Shown here one piece after another: positions 11,301 through 22,341 of a stretch of DNA of 64,000 nucleotides. A model generated the notes under the pieces. That model was not told where the DNA came from and ran no database searches. It saw only the letters and a program-made list of their open reading frames with translations. Numbering within the stretch: the stretch's first letter is position 1; every line of letters begins with the position of its first letter. Position numbers and translations under genes: made by a program. The stretch is from positions 30,209 through 94,208 of the forward strand of contig JASAMV010003861.1 of assembly GCA_030248065.1 (NCBI GenBank). Direction: 5' to 3'. The DNA is from Rhynchonema sp. JSB1_4 (taxonomy: Eukaryota > Nematoda > Chromadorea > Monhysterida > Xyalidae).

Positions 11301-14300
11301 CTTGCCTCTTCGCGCTGAACTTGTGCAAAATTTCAGCCAATTTTTGCCCAAAATCCTGCGCATCATTCAGCCGACCGACGTTACAGAATCGACAAATGTA
11401 CATCCACGCTGAGATGGTGTTTGAGTTGGGTGCGAAGGATAGATGCTCCATTGCGTTTTGCACCTGTGAAGGAAAGTCGATGAGGAAGTTTTGGGGTCAC
11501 GTGCCCATCTGGTGCACCGCCGGTCTGCGACAAGCGGATCAAAATGGGCAATCCAAAGCGTTGCATGTGCAGACTGGTAAAACTCCCAATCAACTTATCA
11601 TGGTACGGTAATTCTTCAAAGAATTAGCACGTTGAATGACAGATCAGACACTAGCCAGCTTTCAGCTATTGTACACAATTCAATTGTGCGAACACTGTGT
11701 GACATTACGCATCCAAATGTATGTTTACAAAACTAACAAGCAACTCAATAAAAAACACAAGCCCCTCGCAACCGACTTGAAGTGCTTTGCTGAATCCATT
11801 TGCATAATCACAACCACACACTTTGAGCAGAGCATTGAATGTTTCAACGTCCGGCAGATGACCGGATTCGATCATTTGATTCAGCGAATCGAACAGAAGC
11901 TCGTCCTTTTTGGCGCTGAAACTATTTTGGCGCTTGATTGACAATCCAGGTCCTGATTGGCTCAATCAGTTTTGCGCAACAAGGTTGAATCATTCATCTG
12001 AGACATATTTCATTCAAATTTGACGTTTGCATAGCAAATTTCTAAATTCACTGCCGTGCACGAAAATACGCCCCAATGATGTCCGCATCTAAACCCGAAC
12101 GCCAACCACGCGCAGTTCTGAAACACTGCGTACAGCTGCCTGGCGGGCTGGCAAGCTGCGTGTGTTTGCTGTCCGAATGTTTCAAAAGTTGATTTTCTGG
12201 TTTAGATCTGGATATTAACCATGGGGCGTAGAAGGGGCAATATCACTATTCAAAGCACAACAGCAGAACTGTTTATCGCAAGAGCGAATCATTTTCTCCT
12301 GTCACTTCGTTTTGGAATATTTGCCCTGATTTTTTAGTACATAACCGCAAAAGTAAATTTTGTTCGTCTTGTATGCTCGAAAATGCAGGTTTTTCAAAGT
12401 GTTTTCATCTTTTCTGGTTTCTGTGGTTTCAACCATCTGTGGTTGTCAGGGAGAAACATCAATATCACTTCATTTTCTGCTATCTGTCACCTTGCATTGT
12501 GTTGCTTTCGCACCGACGAGACCTGGCTCGCGTCAGTGAAAACATGCCGAAACGGGCAAACCTCACTACTGTTATTTATCATTGTGTGCTTTTGGAGACC
12601 GAATTTATGCCAAGAAAACCAAAAATACTAAAAAACCAACCGTCCGTAGACAAACAGCACCGAATGCCAATGCAACCGCGTGAGTTGAAATTTGCTATCA
12701 GCAGCGTATGCGAGCAGTTCCGAGACGGATTTGCCTGATAATTCAGGGTTGGTGTTGTCGTTGGCGCAAACGTTGAGCATATGGGACATAATGGCATTGC
12801 TCGGTTGCAGTTGGTAACGGTCGATCATCTGGAAAATGACGCATGTACTTGGAACGATCAAATTTTACGATCGGATTGAATGTGATCTGTTTTGTTGGTC
12901 CGATCAGACCCGTACTCTGTCTAAAGGACATCAGTCACGCGAATTTACCAGAAAGCCGCTTGTGGACCGCAGAGTTGACAAACGATTCTGAATGAAACGC
13001 CGTCGTAAAATAGAAGTGCTTGATTGAAGAATTCTTGTTTGCGAATTTGAACCGAAATGGGTCTAACGGACTGGCTTGTACTCTCACTAGCTTGCACTTT
13101 CGTGCGCAGCAGTGATGTTTTACTTGAGCAACAAGATCTGCTCGAGGTCCTTTTTGGAGGTCAATTGGCCAGAGGTGTTCGCACCGACGAGGCCTGGCAC
13201 CTCGCCCGTCTGTGAAACCAGGCCGAAACGGGCAAAACTCACTGCTGTTACATTATTGTTATTTCGAGCAAAACACAGTGATACCGGTGTGAAGAACCCG
13301 AAGACAGGCGGGCTCGACGTCACCTTTTCGCGGTGCTCGCTGTCAACGCCGATGCCGCCGTGTTCAATGGCATCGCCGGCTAACGACGTCAACCAACGTT
13401 CGTATTTATTTTCATGTCCGTAAACGCCACGCCCGGTCTTGCAATTATGCTTCCTCCACTTAACTTTCTTATGTATGTATGCATGTATGGAGTTGGTGCC
13501 GACTCAATAAACTAACCAAGAACACGAAGCTCAGTCGTGTTTCTGATCTCCCAGAATGACCTTGTCGGAAGCGTGTCTAATATGATCAGTTTATGAGTTC
13601 ATCAGATTCAGAACATAAACCCGAATCACCAACCATTCGAAACATGCCGAACGCTTTCTTCGCGAAGCCCTCTCTGGCCAGCGCACCCAGCACAACATCG
13701 AAATTGTACCGAATCGGCGAGACTTCATCGATTTTGAGCATTCTACGTTCGAGCATGGCAATGGCCGCATCCAACTGAATAAAATGGAAGAGAGAATTTT
13801 ACGACAAAATGCAACTAAAGAGAAAATCAATAGAATGATGACCCTTACGTGACCCTGATCAGCCAGATTCTTGCATTGTTGCGCATACCACATGGCCGGG
13901 CGGGCCGTGACACTTTGTACTTCTTTTGTTGCCTCACTTTCATCTGACAAGGCAAGCGTTAGACGCGCTTGGTCTTCCTGAAATAAAGAAATGCTTGTTT
14001 CTAGTTTCTATTGATCAATTTGCTTGTTTTTCTCCTTACGATTTCTACTCACAATGTATTGTTTCACTCATAAATTTCATGATACATGTGGCACACTCAA
14101 AACATTTTCTTGCGGAAGAATTTTTGGCGTAAAGTTGTGAATAATGGCAGACACATTTTAGTAATATCAGACCTAACTGATTGCTAATTGGATCGTTCTT
14201 GAGCTCTATAGATTTCTTGGATTGGAGTTCCTGAGAGTTTTACTCATCACGCCAACTTCAACGAGCATAAAAGCAAGTTTTACTCATTACGCCAAGCAGT

Positions 14301-15352
14301 ACGTTAAATTTAACTATGAACAACACTCAAGCACAAATTATGCTATAAAAGATACACCAACCGGCAACAACTGCGCGCCCTGTTCGATCAGCCATTTCTC
14401 CAATTTCGACCGCATTTCCGCCATCTTTTTATGGCTCATTTGTGCATTCTCAAAGTTGTACATTTGCTGCCGAGTGTAGGACAACTTTGCGCACAAGTGC
14501 TGCAGTGACACACCTAACTTCAGTCTTTGCTGGCGAAAATGATTCGCAAACAGGCCTAGTTCGTTGTCAAACATCGTATCTCTCGGTCGACTGGGGTTGA
14601 CTGATTGATTCTTTAAAATTCTGTTGACAATATTTTTCTTTGCGTCACCATCCTTTCGGGGTGGTCTACCGGCGCGTTTTATGAGTTCATCCTTGTAGAA
14701 TGCATGCTGCGCGTCTCGCACATGTTTCGGGTTCGATAATGTGCCGAAGGTGTCTTCTGGTGCGTTTTTCTGGTTTCTGGGACGAGATGTTGGAGTGGAT
14801 TTCGATGTCTGCTTGATGAACGCCGTCATCAGCTGTTCATCTGATTGATTGATAATGGATTTCTGTTTGGTGTTTGTCAGCAGCGTGCCAAATTTGTTGG
14901 GAGACCTCGACGTGGATTTCTTCTTTCTCGTTTTTGCTTTTCTCGGTGACCTGACAAACGTAATTAACATGAAATCCGTGCTTTTGCAACACATAACACG
15001 CCCAGAATTTTTGCTTCAGAAACATCAGCATCACCTCATATCGACAAAAGGTGCATGTTTCACGGCAATTATGTACCGGATATTCACCAATTCAAAAATG
15101 ACAAATTCAATTTCTCTCCAGAGTGAACGCAGTCCTCCTCTGGTGAAGCACTCACACAGTGAATGGAACAAAAAACAAAACAATTCTCACTTACTGATTG
15201 GCCTTAGATTTCTTCAAACCGCCCAGCACCAATGATCCATTGTCCTGTGCGACGCTGTTGTGTGCGGCTGCAGATGCCGCACACGCAAACGACGTGGAAG
15301 GTCGCACCAGCAGAAGCAGGGATTGACGCACGCTCATTGCGGCAGGCAGCAT
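8329..15352 (-). CDS. PTCD1: PTCD1-like mitochondrial PPR protein with inserted POU-specific-type domain
   Basis: Twelve minus-strand exons are phase-consistent: 15195-15352, 14362-14950, 13849-13977, 13634-13774, 12641-12828, 11777-11915, 11242-11463, 10719-10910, 9995-10189 (acceptor less sure), 9390-9653, 8915-9106, 8329-8571. The product is about 883 residues; as I recall, human PTCD1 is about 700. The N-terminus MLPAAMSVRQSLLLLVRP is basic/hydrophobic like a mitochondrial presequence. EDTFGTLS at about residue 120 matches the PTCD1 FGTLS motif. WYAQQCKNLADQGHLDAAIA, RMLKIDEVSP, FFNVLIRRKAHFD and PNIHVYEAM are PPR helices in PTCD1 order. PTCD1 acts in mitochondrial RNA metabolism and ribosome assembly. 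The oddity is in exon 2, which after FGTLS carries an AT-hook-like RAGRPPRK and a POU-specific-like domain (listed separately). The reading frame also stays open past the exon-11 donor to 8639, so a longer exon there is an alternative. Confidence 0.85.
10965..10997. repeat. Perfect 33-bp palindrome in a PTCD1 intron
   Basis: Arms CAATAATTATTACATG and CATGTAATAATTATTG flank a single A, giving a perfect 16-bp inverted repeat. It lies between exons 7 and 8 of PTCD1. It may be a remnant of a small foldback element or an AT-rich cruciform; no function is assigned. Confidence 0.8.
12042..12240. mobile_element. Degenerate foldback MITE (CTAAATTC-x-CTGCC family)
   Basis: Begins CTAAATTCACTGCCG, contains ACGCCCCAATGATG and TCTAAACCCGAACG, and closes with a complementary half (GTTGATTTTCTGGTTTAG, ATGGGGCGTA). 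A better-preserved relative is at 62267-62476. Located in a PTCD1 intron. Confidence 0.55.
14377..14565 (-). other. POU-specific-like (POU-S) domain within PTCD1 exon 2
   Basis: Residues about 182-244 of the predicted protein. The segment starts NELGLFANHFRQQRLKLG, which aligns with the POU-S helix 1-2 pattern ELxxFAxxFKxRRIKLG. It ends FENAQMSHKKMAEMRSKLEK then WLIE, which matches FExLQLSFKNxCKLKPLLxKWLEE. The middle is about 6 residues shorter than classical POU-S, and the helix-2 threonine-glutamine pair is replaced by SLQ. No homeodomain follows in the exon or in any downstream frame. The domain is a helix-turn-helix fold that normally binds DNA together with a POU homeodomain. A GRPPR AT-hook-like motif lies about 35 residues upstream. 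Confidence 0.8.
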
Positions 15353-15767
15353 TTTGACCGTTTGCGACCGCAAATGCAGTCAATCTTTGTTTCAGTCAAA
15401 ACAATATTCACGATCATGCAAGACTATTATGTTTCAAAGTAATTTTTGGAACCCAGAGGGGCAACCCGAGCCGAACAAAACCACTTCTGGTGCACGAAAG
15501 TGATAACATTTTTATCAGCATGGATTGATATTGTGGACCGGTAAAAATGTACGAATATGGGAAGATCTAGCCTGGGCGTACGAGATGCAAAATACAATCA
15601 TACCAGCAAGATGATGACAAACATCTCGTGGGCACCATGTTGCAAAATCACAAAACCGTCATCCATCAAATCAAAAGATAACTTGACATTAAATAAGTAC
15701 AAGCACCAACAAGCATACAAAACAGAAAACGACTAGCAAGGACAGTTTTTTTTCAAAAAACCCGATT
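15353..15767. other. Spacer between TOR1AIP-like gene and PTCD1
   Basis: About 415 bp with the presumed PTCD1 promoter. No TATA-type or other site is clear enough to name, and no repeats are seen. Confidence 0.4.
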
Positions 15768-17293
15768 TCATTCACCACAGTCTGTCAACGTTTCCTCAGT
15801 TGTCACACAAATCACATGATTCCCAATGCGCGACCACAGCGCCGGCAGTTTATCCCTGATTGCCTGCCTCGCACTTTGCCAGGCCTCATTCAGTCGCTCC
15901 TCCGCCTCATCTTCACAGGCTTCCTCAATGTCAATGTTTGCCGGCGCTGTAACGGTCATCAACAATGCGGCCCTCTTCCTGGGCGCATTGTCGTTGTCGC
16001 AAAGTTGGTGCAGTAGGGGCAGGGCGATTTGCGGTGGGAGAGAGTCAACTGATGTTAACCGGGCCACGTGGGATTTGCCTGCGTGCCATTTCGACTCGAA
16101 CTCGTGTTGTAAATGCGAGTGAATGGTCGGGTCGGTTTCGGTTGTTGTTGTTGTTGACTGACCAAATGATGATTGCTTGGCGCCGTCGATGTCTGGAAAA
16201 GATAATGATTCTTGTCCCTTTTGGGCAAACTTGGATTCAAAATGTGAACTGTGACAGACAAGAGTCACGAAGTATGTCAGAGCACAGCTCTACGTGAAGC
16301 AAATCGTTCCATGGGTCATGACAAGAAGCAGTTGTGACTCATTGCCGTTCCTGTACAACATTGACCATTCACTGACATCTGGTGCTTCAAGACTTGTCAA
16401 ACTGGTCGGTCAATTTTATGGTGTTGGACGGAACTTTCGAGACAAAACAGAGATACAAACAGACACACACCCAGTTTGGCGGATTTGGTCAAGTTCTCCA
16501 GCAGCGATTGTATCCTTTTGCTCAGGCATCCGGCCACTTTTTCATCTCCGAAGAACAGCACACACGACGGCTGATGCGTGGGACCGACTTTTGTGTCGGT
16601 GAATTTCAGAAATCTCATTGCAGCGCGCAATTTTGTCCAAGTGACAGCGTTCTGTTGGGGAAAGTCACGACTCAGCGAATCGAGCGATTTGGAAAACGTT
16701 GAAAATGTGTTTGCATCGAATATGGGCTCGACGGAAGAGAGCTCATCGGGAAAACTTGACGTGGGAGTTGATGGTATGGGGTCGCTGCCAAGATATCTCA
16801 TAACACACATAATGGTAAGGAAACCGATGATGAAATAAGTTAGATGACGGCAGTAATCGGAGAGAAAGCTTGACCAGTCGAAAGAAGTTGTTGGTGTTGC
16901 AGCTGAAAACAAAATGAGGCTTGTTTGGCGTCAGAATTTAGTGGCATAAGAATGGCGTCTGTGACCTTTTTGTGTGAAAATGCGTGTAGAACGTGGTTAC
17001 AAATCCAGATCCATCGTTCTACAAGGACAGACAACCTTCAACGACAAACAAACACAACACAATCATACGTGGAAAATAACAACAATAATGAATGAACCAA
17101 AACCTTCCCAAGTCAAAAAACACGAACCGAAATGTTCGTTGGGCTTGGGCGTTGTGCCAATTGAGCGTCGACCTCGAGCTGGACTCGGTGTGCGTCTGCT
17201 GCCAGCGCTGGTGTCCAAATCACGATAATCGTGCACGCCGGGACGCGCGTATGGTTTGACACCCGGGTGAAGATAATCTAAAATAGAACACAT
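15768..17293 (-). CDS. TOR1AIP1: Torsin-1A-interacting protein (LAP1-like), inner nuclear membrane
   Basis: Three exons: 17128-17293, 16471-16902, 15768-16192, all joined at phase 1; about 340 residues. The N-terminal part is basic and proline/serine rich (nucleoplasmic in this family). One membrane segment at about residues 76-92 reads HLTYFIIGFLTIMCVMRYL. The lumenal part shows the family's features: WTKLRAAMRFLKF, CVLFFGDEKVAGCLSKRIQS (the AAA-like core strand and CLSxRI), then LPPQIALPLLHQLCDNDNAP, and near the C-terminus LPALWSRIGNHVICV, which matches LAP1 LNGLWSRISHLVLPV. LAP1 and its relatives activate torsin ATPases in the nuclear envelope/ER lumen. The start at 17291-17293 (MCSILDYLHP) is a choice: the same frame reaches a TTTTAG acceptor at phase 1, so an upstream first exon is possible. 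The lumenal domain is fairly compact. Confidence 0.82.
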
Positions 17294-18248
17294 GAAAGAA
17301 AATATAATATGGTTATGATGCCCATTCTGTCCTTGTGTGATCCAGATCCTGAGGCAAACGTGACGCAGCAACTTTGAACAGCGCAGGGTTTTTAAATTTC
17401 AGAATCGGCTGGTGGCATTTGCCATTGCTACTAAAATGGCAATTGTTAGGAGCAAACTTTGAAGGCCATTTTTAGTGTTTTCTTGTTTTTGAGTCCCATT
17501 GGTCAAGTATAATCAGGGCCAGGGGATAACACCGGATGCGAGACAGACTACAACAATGCGCACTATTTTTTTGACTTTAGGCTGGCCACTTATAATTCCG
17601 TTCCGTGAATGTGAGGTTCGTAAGATCCAGTGCAGGATTGGCGAACAAAAGCGAATCGCTTGTTAGGTCTTTGTAATCTGTGATCACGAAGCTAGCTGCA
17701 TTGTTTGCTCGAGAATTTAGCTCGATCTCTTGTTTCTCATGATGACACACATTCGTGTTTCAAAAGCCGACCAAACGATCAATAAACACGAATGCCAGTG
17801 AGTGAAGTGGTCAACACAACAGTTCTTGGTGGCCCATCAGCTCGCAACTTGTGCCCACCAAAATAAATCAAGCAATGAGCGAAGCGCAAAATTTTTGTAT
17901 TTCCGGGGCTAAGACGCTAAAGAAAGTAAAGTTTAGATACCACAGATGTATGGTATCTTTTTTGTTACTAGACCCTGAAATCTTAGTAGCAAATTGCTAC
18001 TACACCTCAAATTTTTAGTAGCAAAGGAAAATTTTTAGTAGCAAATTGCCACCATTTAGTAGCAAAAAACCATGGACCAGCGTCTAAGCTTGTTTTACCC
18101 ATTACGAGCTGGGCTGGGCATTGGGGTTGCTTGGGCTAACGGGACTACCGTAAAGTCGGTAATACAACCCACCAGTAATAGAAAGCCGCCCTGAGAGCCC
18201 AAATGAAAAAAAATAGAGCCCCCCAAGAATCGAACGCCACCCCCAAAC
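17294..18248. other. Intergenic, repeat-like, no gene
   Basis: From about 17950 the sequence is low-complexity, with repeated phrases such as TTTTTAGTAGCAAATTGC and TAGTAGCAAA. It resembles the interior of the MITE families that follow. No exon is seen. Confidence 0.45.
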
Positions 18249-18980
18249 CAGTGATGTAGTTGGGGGGTATGGGGTAATTCCCCCAAACCTGGGTCATCTA
18301 TCAATGTATGTCTACCGAAAAAATCTATACCCCCAAACTCAGCTATCTATGTCGACCATGTCCGGACATCAACCAAAGTGTTGATTTCAGGGCAAAAATA
18401 GGCATTTTATGGTCCCAAATGGTCATATTTTCTCACATTTTTGCTAATATGCAGAAAATTACCCTCAAAGGCCTATTTTAGCATAATTTTTACCTATTTT
18501 TATACCCCTAATTTTGACCTCTGGACAAATATCCCCCCAAATCGGCATACCCGGCCACACTGTAGTTCCTGGTCCGGAGGGGGAGATAGCGGACCCCCCG
18601 TTTTTTTCGGAGGGGGAGATAGTGTACCCCTGAGGGGGGAAGGGGGGGGAAGACCCAAATTCGGGAAAAAGTCACTTTTTGAGGTGCAAATTTGACCTAT
18701 TTTTGTCCCTTTTTGGAAAAAAATTCTTCATAAAAAGGGTATTTTGGCGACTTTTGAGAACATTGACCTGAAAATCACACATTTTAGGCCTAAAAATGCC
18801 CATTTTAGGCCTAAAAATGTCCATTTTAGGTTAAAATTGGGGGAGATAGTGTACCCGGAGGGGGAGATAGGGGGATAGTGTACCACCCGAGGGGGAGATA
18901 GCGCACCCGAGGGGGGACCCCCCTCCCCCCCAGGAACTACACTGCCCGGCCAGCTATCTATGTCTATCCAGGTCGCACAA
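18249..18980. mobile_element. Truncated hAT-like MITE, host of a nested insertion
   Basis: Begins CAGTGATGTAGTTGGGGGG, the same terminus as the elements at 27098 and 36191, and shares their interior (paired phrases such as AAAGTGTTGATTT and GGCCTATTTTAGCATAATTT). The far terminus is missing. It is interrupted by a second MITE at 18558-18944, after which host sequence resumes (AGCTATCTATGTCTATCC). Confidence 0.6.
18558..18944. mobile_element. hAT-type MITE nested in an older MITE, 8-bp TSD
   Basis: Termini CACTGTAGTTCCTGG and CCAGGAACTACACTG are inverted repeats. Both ends are flanked by the 8-bp duplication CCCGGCCA (18550-18557 and 18945-18952). The interior is G-rich (GGGGGAGATAG repeats) with no coding capacity. 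An 8-bp TSD and CA(C/G)TG termini are hallmarks of hAT transposons. Confidence 0.85.
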
Positions 18981-19764
18981 TGACTATATGAGAATCCATC
19001 AAAATTTTTTCTTTTTTTTCTTTTTTGTCATAAACAGCAATACGTTTTACTCATATTACTTATCGACATTGCAACAGTAATGCAATTTACAATTTATTAA
19101 TTTCTTAAATATTTTTTTTCTCTAAAAACACAATTTTTTCTTTTAAAATTTATCATTTTTACTAAGTGAGTTTAACATGGCGATTGTGCTATTCGGCTGA
19201 CGAGCGGGGGGCACAACGTCACGCCGATGGTCTCGAATACCCCGCGAAACCTAGGCGTAGACAGGACTCCAAATTAATTTTTTCAATAATTTGCTATATA
19301 CAACGGTCACACAATCCTCTCGCATCCCTTTCTTTAATTGACAAGCAAGCAGGTCTTTTTTTCAAAATTCACTAGGTGCAACTTAGGTGCAACCCCCCAA
19401 TATTTAGGTGCAAGCTGGCCAAAGTAGGTGCAACCCCCTATTTTGGACAAAAAAAGGCCAATTTTAGGCTTTTTTGCCAGGTTGTGTGTTCAATGCTATT
19501 TGCGTGATTTTAGAAGTTCAATAAAGTTGTAACGCAATGAATGCCTTTTCCTTTAGCAAAAGCAAACTTTTCAGGGAAAGTTCAATATTTTGTAGCACAT
19601 TTTGTACTAGTTTCATTTGAGAACCGATTGAGAAGAAAACGAAACAGTAAAATTTTCATGTCACCATATCCACATTTGGGGGTCACGTACGAATCAATTA
19701 CTTTCGCTGTTCATTTACAGTGTGGGTATCTAATACTGTTGTCATGCTCTGCTCTAGTTCTAGT
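18981..19764. other. AT-rich repeat remnant, no gene
   Basis: Contains poly-T/A tracts and a repeated phrase TAGGTGCAA (about 19373-19432, seen again at 20381-20455), apparently a further degenerate element. No coding exon is recognised. Confidence 0.4.
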
Positions 19765-20150
19765 CAGTGTAGTTCATGGGGGAGGGGGTCCCCTCCTAAG
19801 GTACACTAACCGCCGCGACCAAGGTACACTAGTACACTAACCGCCGCACCAGGTGCACTAACCGCCGCAATTTTTGCCTAAAATAGGCATTTTTAGCCCA
19901 AGATGGGCATTTTAGGCCTAAAATGGGTAATTTTCAGGTCAATGTTGTCAAAAGTCGCCAAAATACCCTACTTATGGAGATTTTTTTCCAAAAAAGGGCA
20001 AAAATAGGTCAATTTTTTTACCTCAAAGAAGGACTTTTTCCTGAATTTTGGTCTTCCCCCCTCCTTCCCCCCACAGGGAGGTACGCTAACCGCCGCACCG
20101 ACAAAGTGGGTAGGTTCACTAACCGCCACGCCGGACCAGGAACTACACTG
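19765..20150. mobile_element. hAT-like MITE with AACCGCCGC interior repeats
   Basis: Termini CAGTGTAGTTCATGG and CCAGGAACTACACTG match the element at 18558. The interior has GGTACACTAACCGCCGC-type repeats and symmetrical AGGCATTTT/AAAATGGG phrases. No clear 8-bp TSD is visible, so one end may have changed. Confidence 0.55.
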
Positions 20151-20645
20151 ATCCTGGTACAGCATGTATTTGTTTTGAATCTTATCACCAGCACACCAGG
20201 TACTAACTGTGTACGAAATCAATCAATCAGGTCAATATTTTTTGTCGATGTCGACCAAATGCTTCGATGGAATTTATTGGAAGGAATGAAAATCCGCGCA
20301 GCGCATTTTTTTGTTTCTAAGCTTTCCAACCTTAAAAGATGCTGTATAAATGCTAAATTAAGCAAATAAGGGCCCAAAATTTTAGGTGCAACCTTGCACC
20401 TAACCCTGAATTTTTAGGTGCAATTCTGATTTTTTTAGGTGCAAATTGCACCTAAAAAGTGTCTAAAAAAACTATGCAAGCAAGAAAATTCAAGTTGACA
20501 TTGCGCGGCAACGTGTAATCACTCATAAAGTGTGCAGAAAGCGAAATGTTTCAGAGATTAAAAACGTGGTTGACTGGCTGGTTTTTTTCAGATGGAAATG
20601 TTTTGTAAGAAATACAAATAGCGCAGTGGAAAGAGAGCCCCCCAT

Positions 20646-20960
20646 CAGTGGTGTAGCTACCCAGGCGGGGCGGCAACCTACTGTAGCACCAAAAATATGG
20701 GGCCGAGCTAGGGGGGAACAAAATTTCTTTAGGTCTAAATATTGATTAAAATGTACTCCAAAACGCTAATATCGGTCGCAGCGCGCGATTTTTCGCCTAT
20801 TTGAGTGAAAAATACCGATTTTATACCATTTGAGCCAAAAAATTGCAACTTACTGTACCAGCCACCGGGCGGCGACCTACCTACTGTACCAGGCTGGAGC
20901 GTCAACCTACCTACCTACTGTACCTAGGGGGGACTGACTCCCCACCCAGCTACACCAGTA
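20646..20960. mobile_element. Degenerate hAT-like MITE
   Basis: Begins CAGTGGTGTAGCTACC and closes near AGCTACACCAGTAG, with interior CGGCAACCTACTGTACC repeats and a GCGCGCGATTTTT phrase shared by several elements of the window. Its end is close to the next element at 20966. Confidence 0.5.
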
Positions 20961-20965
20961 GTGGG

Positions 20966-21286
20966 CAGTCTAGTGGCAGGCAGATGGTTGCAAGGTATTC
21001 CCCTGCCCAGCCTCCGGAAGGCTGTCCGAAAAAAAGGTGTTTTTGCATGCATTATACAGCAGAATTGGCCAAAAATTGGTACTTTTTTACATTTTGACCG
21101 AAAGTTTGCCTAAAATAGCAATGATATGGACATTTGCGAGCGGAGCGCGCGATTTTTGGGGGTTTGAGGTCGAAAAAATACCCATTTTTTGCCTGTGAAA
21201 ACCATAAATCGATGCTTGCAAGGTATCCTCCGGGATGGTTGCAAGGTACTTACCCTTCTCCCCCCATCCCCCCAGCCACTACACTG
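20966..21286. mobile_element. hAT-like MITE
   Basis: Termini CAGTCTAGTGGCAGG and CCCCAGCCACTACACTG are inverted repeats. Flanks GTAGTGGG and CCAGTGGG match at six of eight positions. The interior holds GGAGCGCGCGATTTTTGGGG, also present in the 29282 element. Confidence 0.6.
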
Positions 21287-21681
21287 CCAGTGGGTACAAT
21301 ACCCCGGGCCAGGGTCCCCGGCCCGGTATCTCCCACTCTTTTTGGCCGCAATGTACAGTATCTCCCCCTCAAAAGGAGCCACACAGCCACAGCACTGATT
21401 CTGGTATTGGGTATTATTACTGAAGCTGCGCTGGTATTGGTTAAGGGGTTTGCCCAGGTATTTATTGGGTCAAACATCAAATCCAATACCCAATACCAAT
21501 CCAGAAAAACCCAAACCCAAACCCAATTTTCAGAAAGTCAGTCACCAAGTTCGGCCGAGAAAAACCCTGATTGAGAAGGTTCTTTTTCGTCTTCATACTC
21601 TTCATATGCGTGCACAGGGTAACGGTCTGTTTTTTTTTGCATTTACAACGAATGGCGGACTGAAACGAAAACCACGTCAAC
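21287..21681. other. CCAATACC-type degenerate repeats
   Basis: Contains GGTATTGGGTATT and inverted CCAATACCCAATACC phrases, akin to the 25354-25953 element. No exon is seen. Confidence 0.4.
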
Positions 21682-21973
21682 CTGCAGGATCAAAATTTGC
21701 ATCATCCTCATCGTCATTCCTCCGTCGTTTGGCCGACCGTCCGCTTTTCGCGGTCGTCCGTCGTCGTGCGGCCGGAGACTTTCGCTCATCAGCCACATCT
21801 AAATTGTCCGATTCGTTCTCCCTTTCCCTCTCTTCTTCCGAATTATCGTTATCGTGCTCTTCGACTTTTTCATTGTTTGATTCTACCGCTTGGCCATCGT
21901 CGTCTCCGTCTGGTAATTGTGGATACATAAGGCCGTACGATGCTCCGCTACGAGTGCTGCGATGTTCGGTCAT
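21682..21973 (-). CDS. Orphan charged first exon
   Basis: An ATG at 21971-21973 opens a 97-codon frame ending at a phase-1 donor-like GCAG|GTTGAC. The product starts MTEHRSTRSGASYGLMYPQL, then is acidic (EEERERENESDN) and ends basic (ARRRTTAKSGRSAKRRR) with an acidic tail. No further exon is recognisable downstream (17.3-21.6 kb is repeats). It may be a real nuclear-type disordered N-terminus, or a stranded exon of a broken gene. Codon content is balanced, unlike the flanking repeats. Confidence 0.4.
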
Positions 21974-22218
21974 TTTCCCGAGCTTGAGACTGGAAAAGAT
22001 CAGCAAAGTTTGACAAGAATAATAAAATTGCTGCAAAAGTGCAAACAAAATTTGAAATTCGTGAAAATAATATAATTTCCGTGCCGGGAAGACTCATTAT
22101 AAATAAAACGGATTAAACGGATTAACCGGATTAAACGGATTTTTGCGTGCTGGGGGGAAGACTCATTATTTCTTTGAAAATAAAACGGATTAAACGGAAT
22201 CCAGCTGGAACTTGGTCC

Positions 22219-22341
22219 AGGAACCAATGTTTGGGCTCAGGTTTGAGCTCAGGCTTAGGCTTAAGCTTACGCTCACGTTTAGGCATATATGTTGGCTTCA
22301 GTCTTGACTCAGGCTTAAACTTAGGCTTAGGCTTAGGCTGA
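22219..22341. repeat. Degenerate TTAGGC-like hexamer tract
   Basis: Runs of GGCTTAGGCTTAAGCTTACG and CTTAGGCTTAGGCTTAGGCTG, interspersed with CTCAGG variants. TTAGGC is the nematode telomere repeat; this tract is degenerate and internal. Smaller traces lie near 25055-25075 (GGGTTAGGCTTAGGCTG) and, in the opposite sense, 26770-26815. Confidence 0.55.

Noticed and set aside
11381..11593. Alternative PTCD1 exon reading LHMQRFGLP
   Set aside because: Its acceptor phase does not fit the preceding exon, whereas the exon at 11242-11463 fits in phase and matches PTCD1 spacing.
8329..17293. An operon of TOR1AIP-like, PTCD1 and DGCR6 genes
   Set aside because: Spacings of over 400 bp and no trans-splice leader evidence make polycistronic transcription unsupported; same-strand order alone is not enough.
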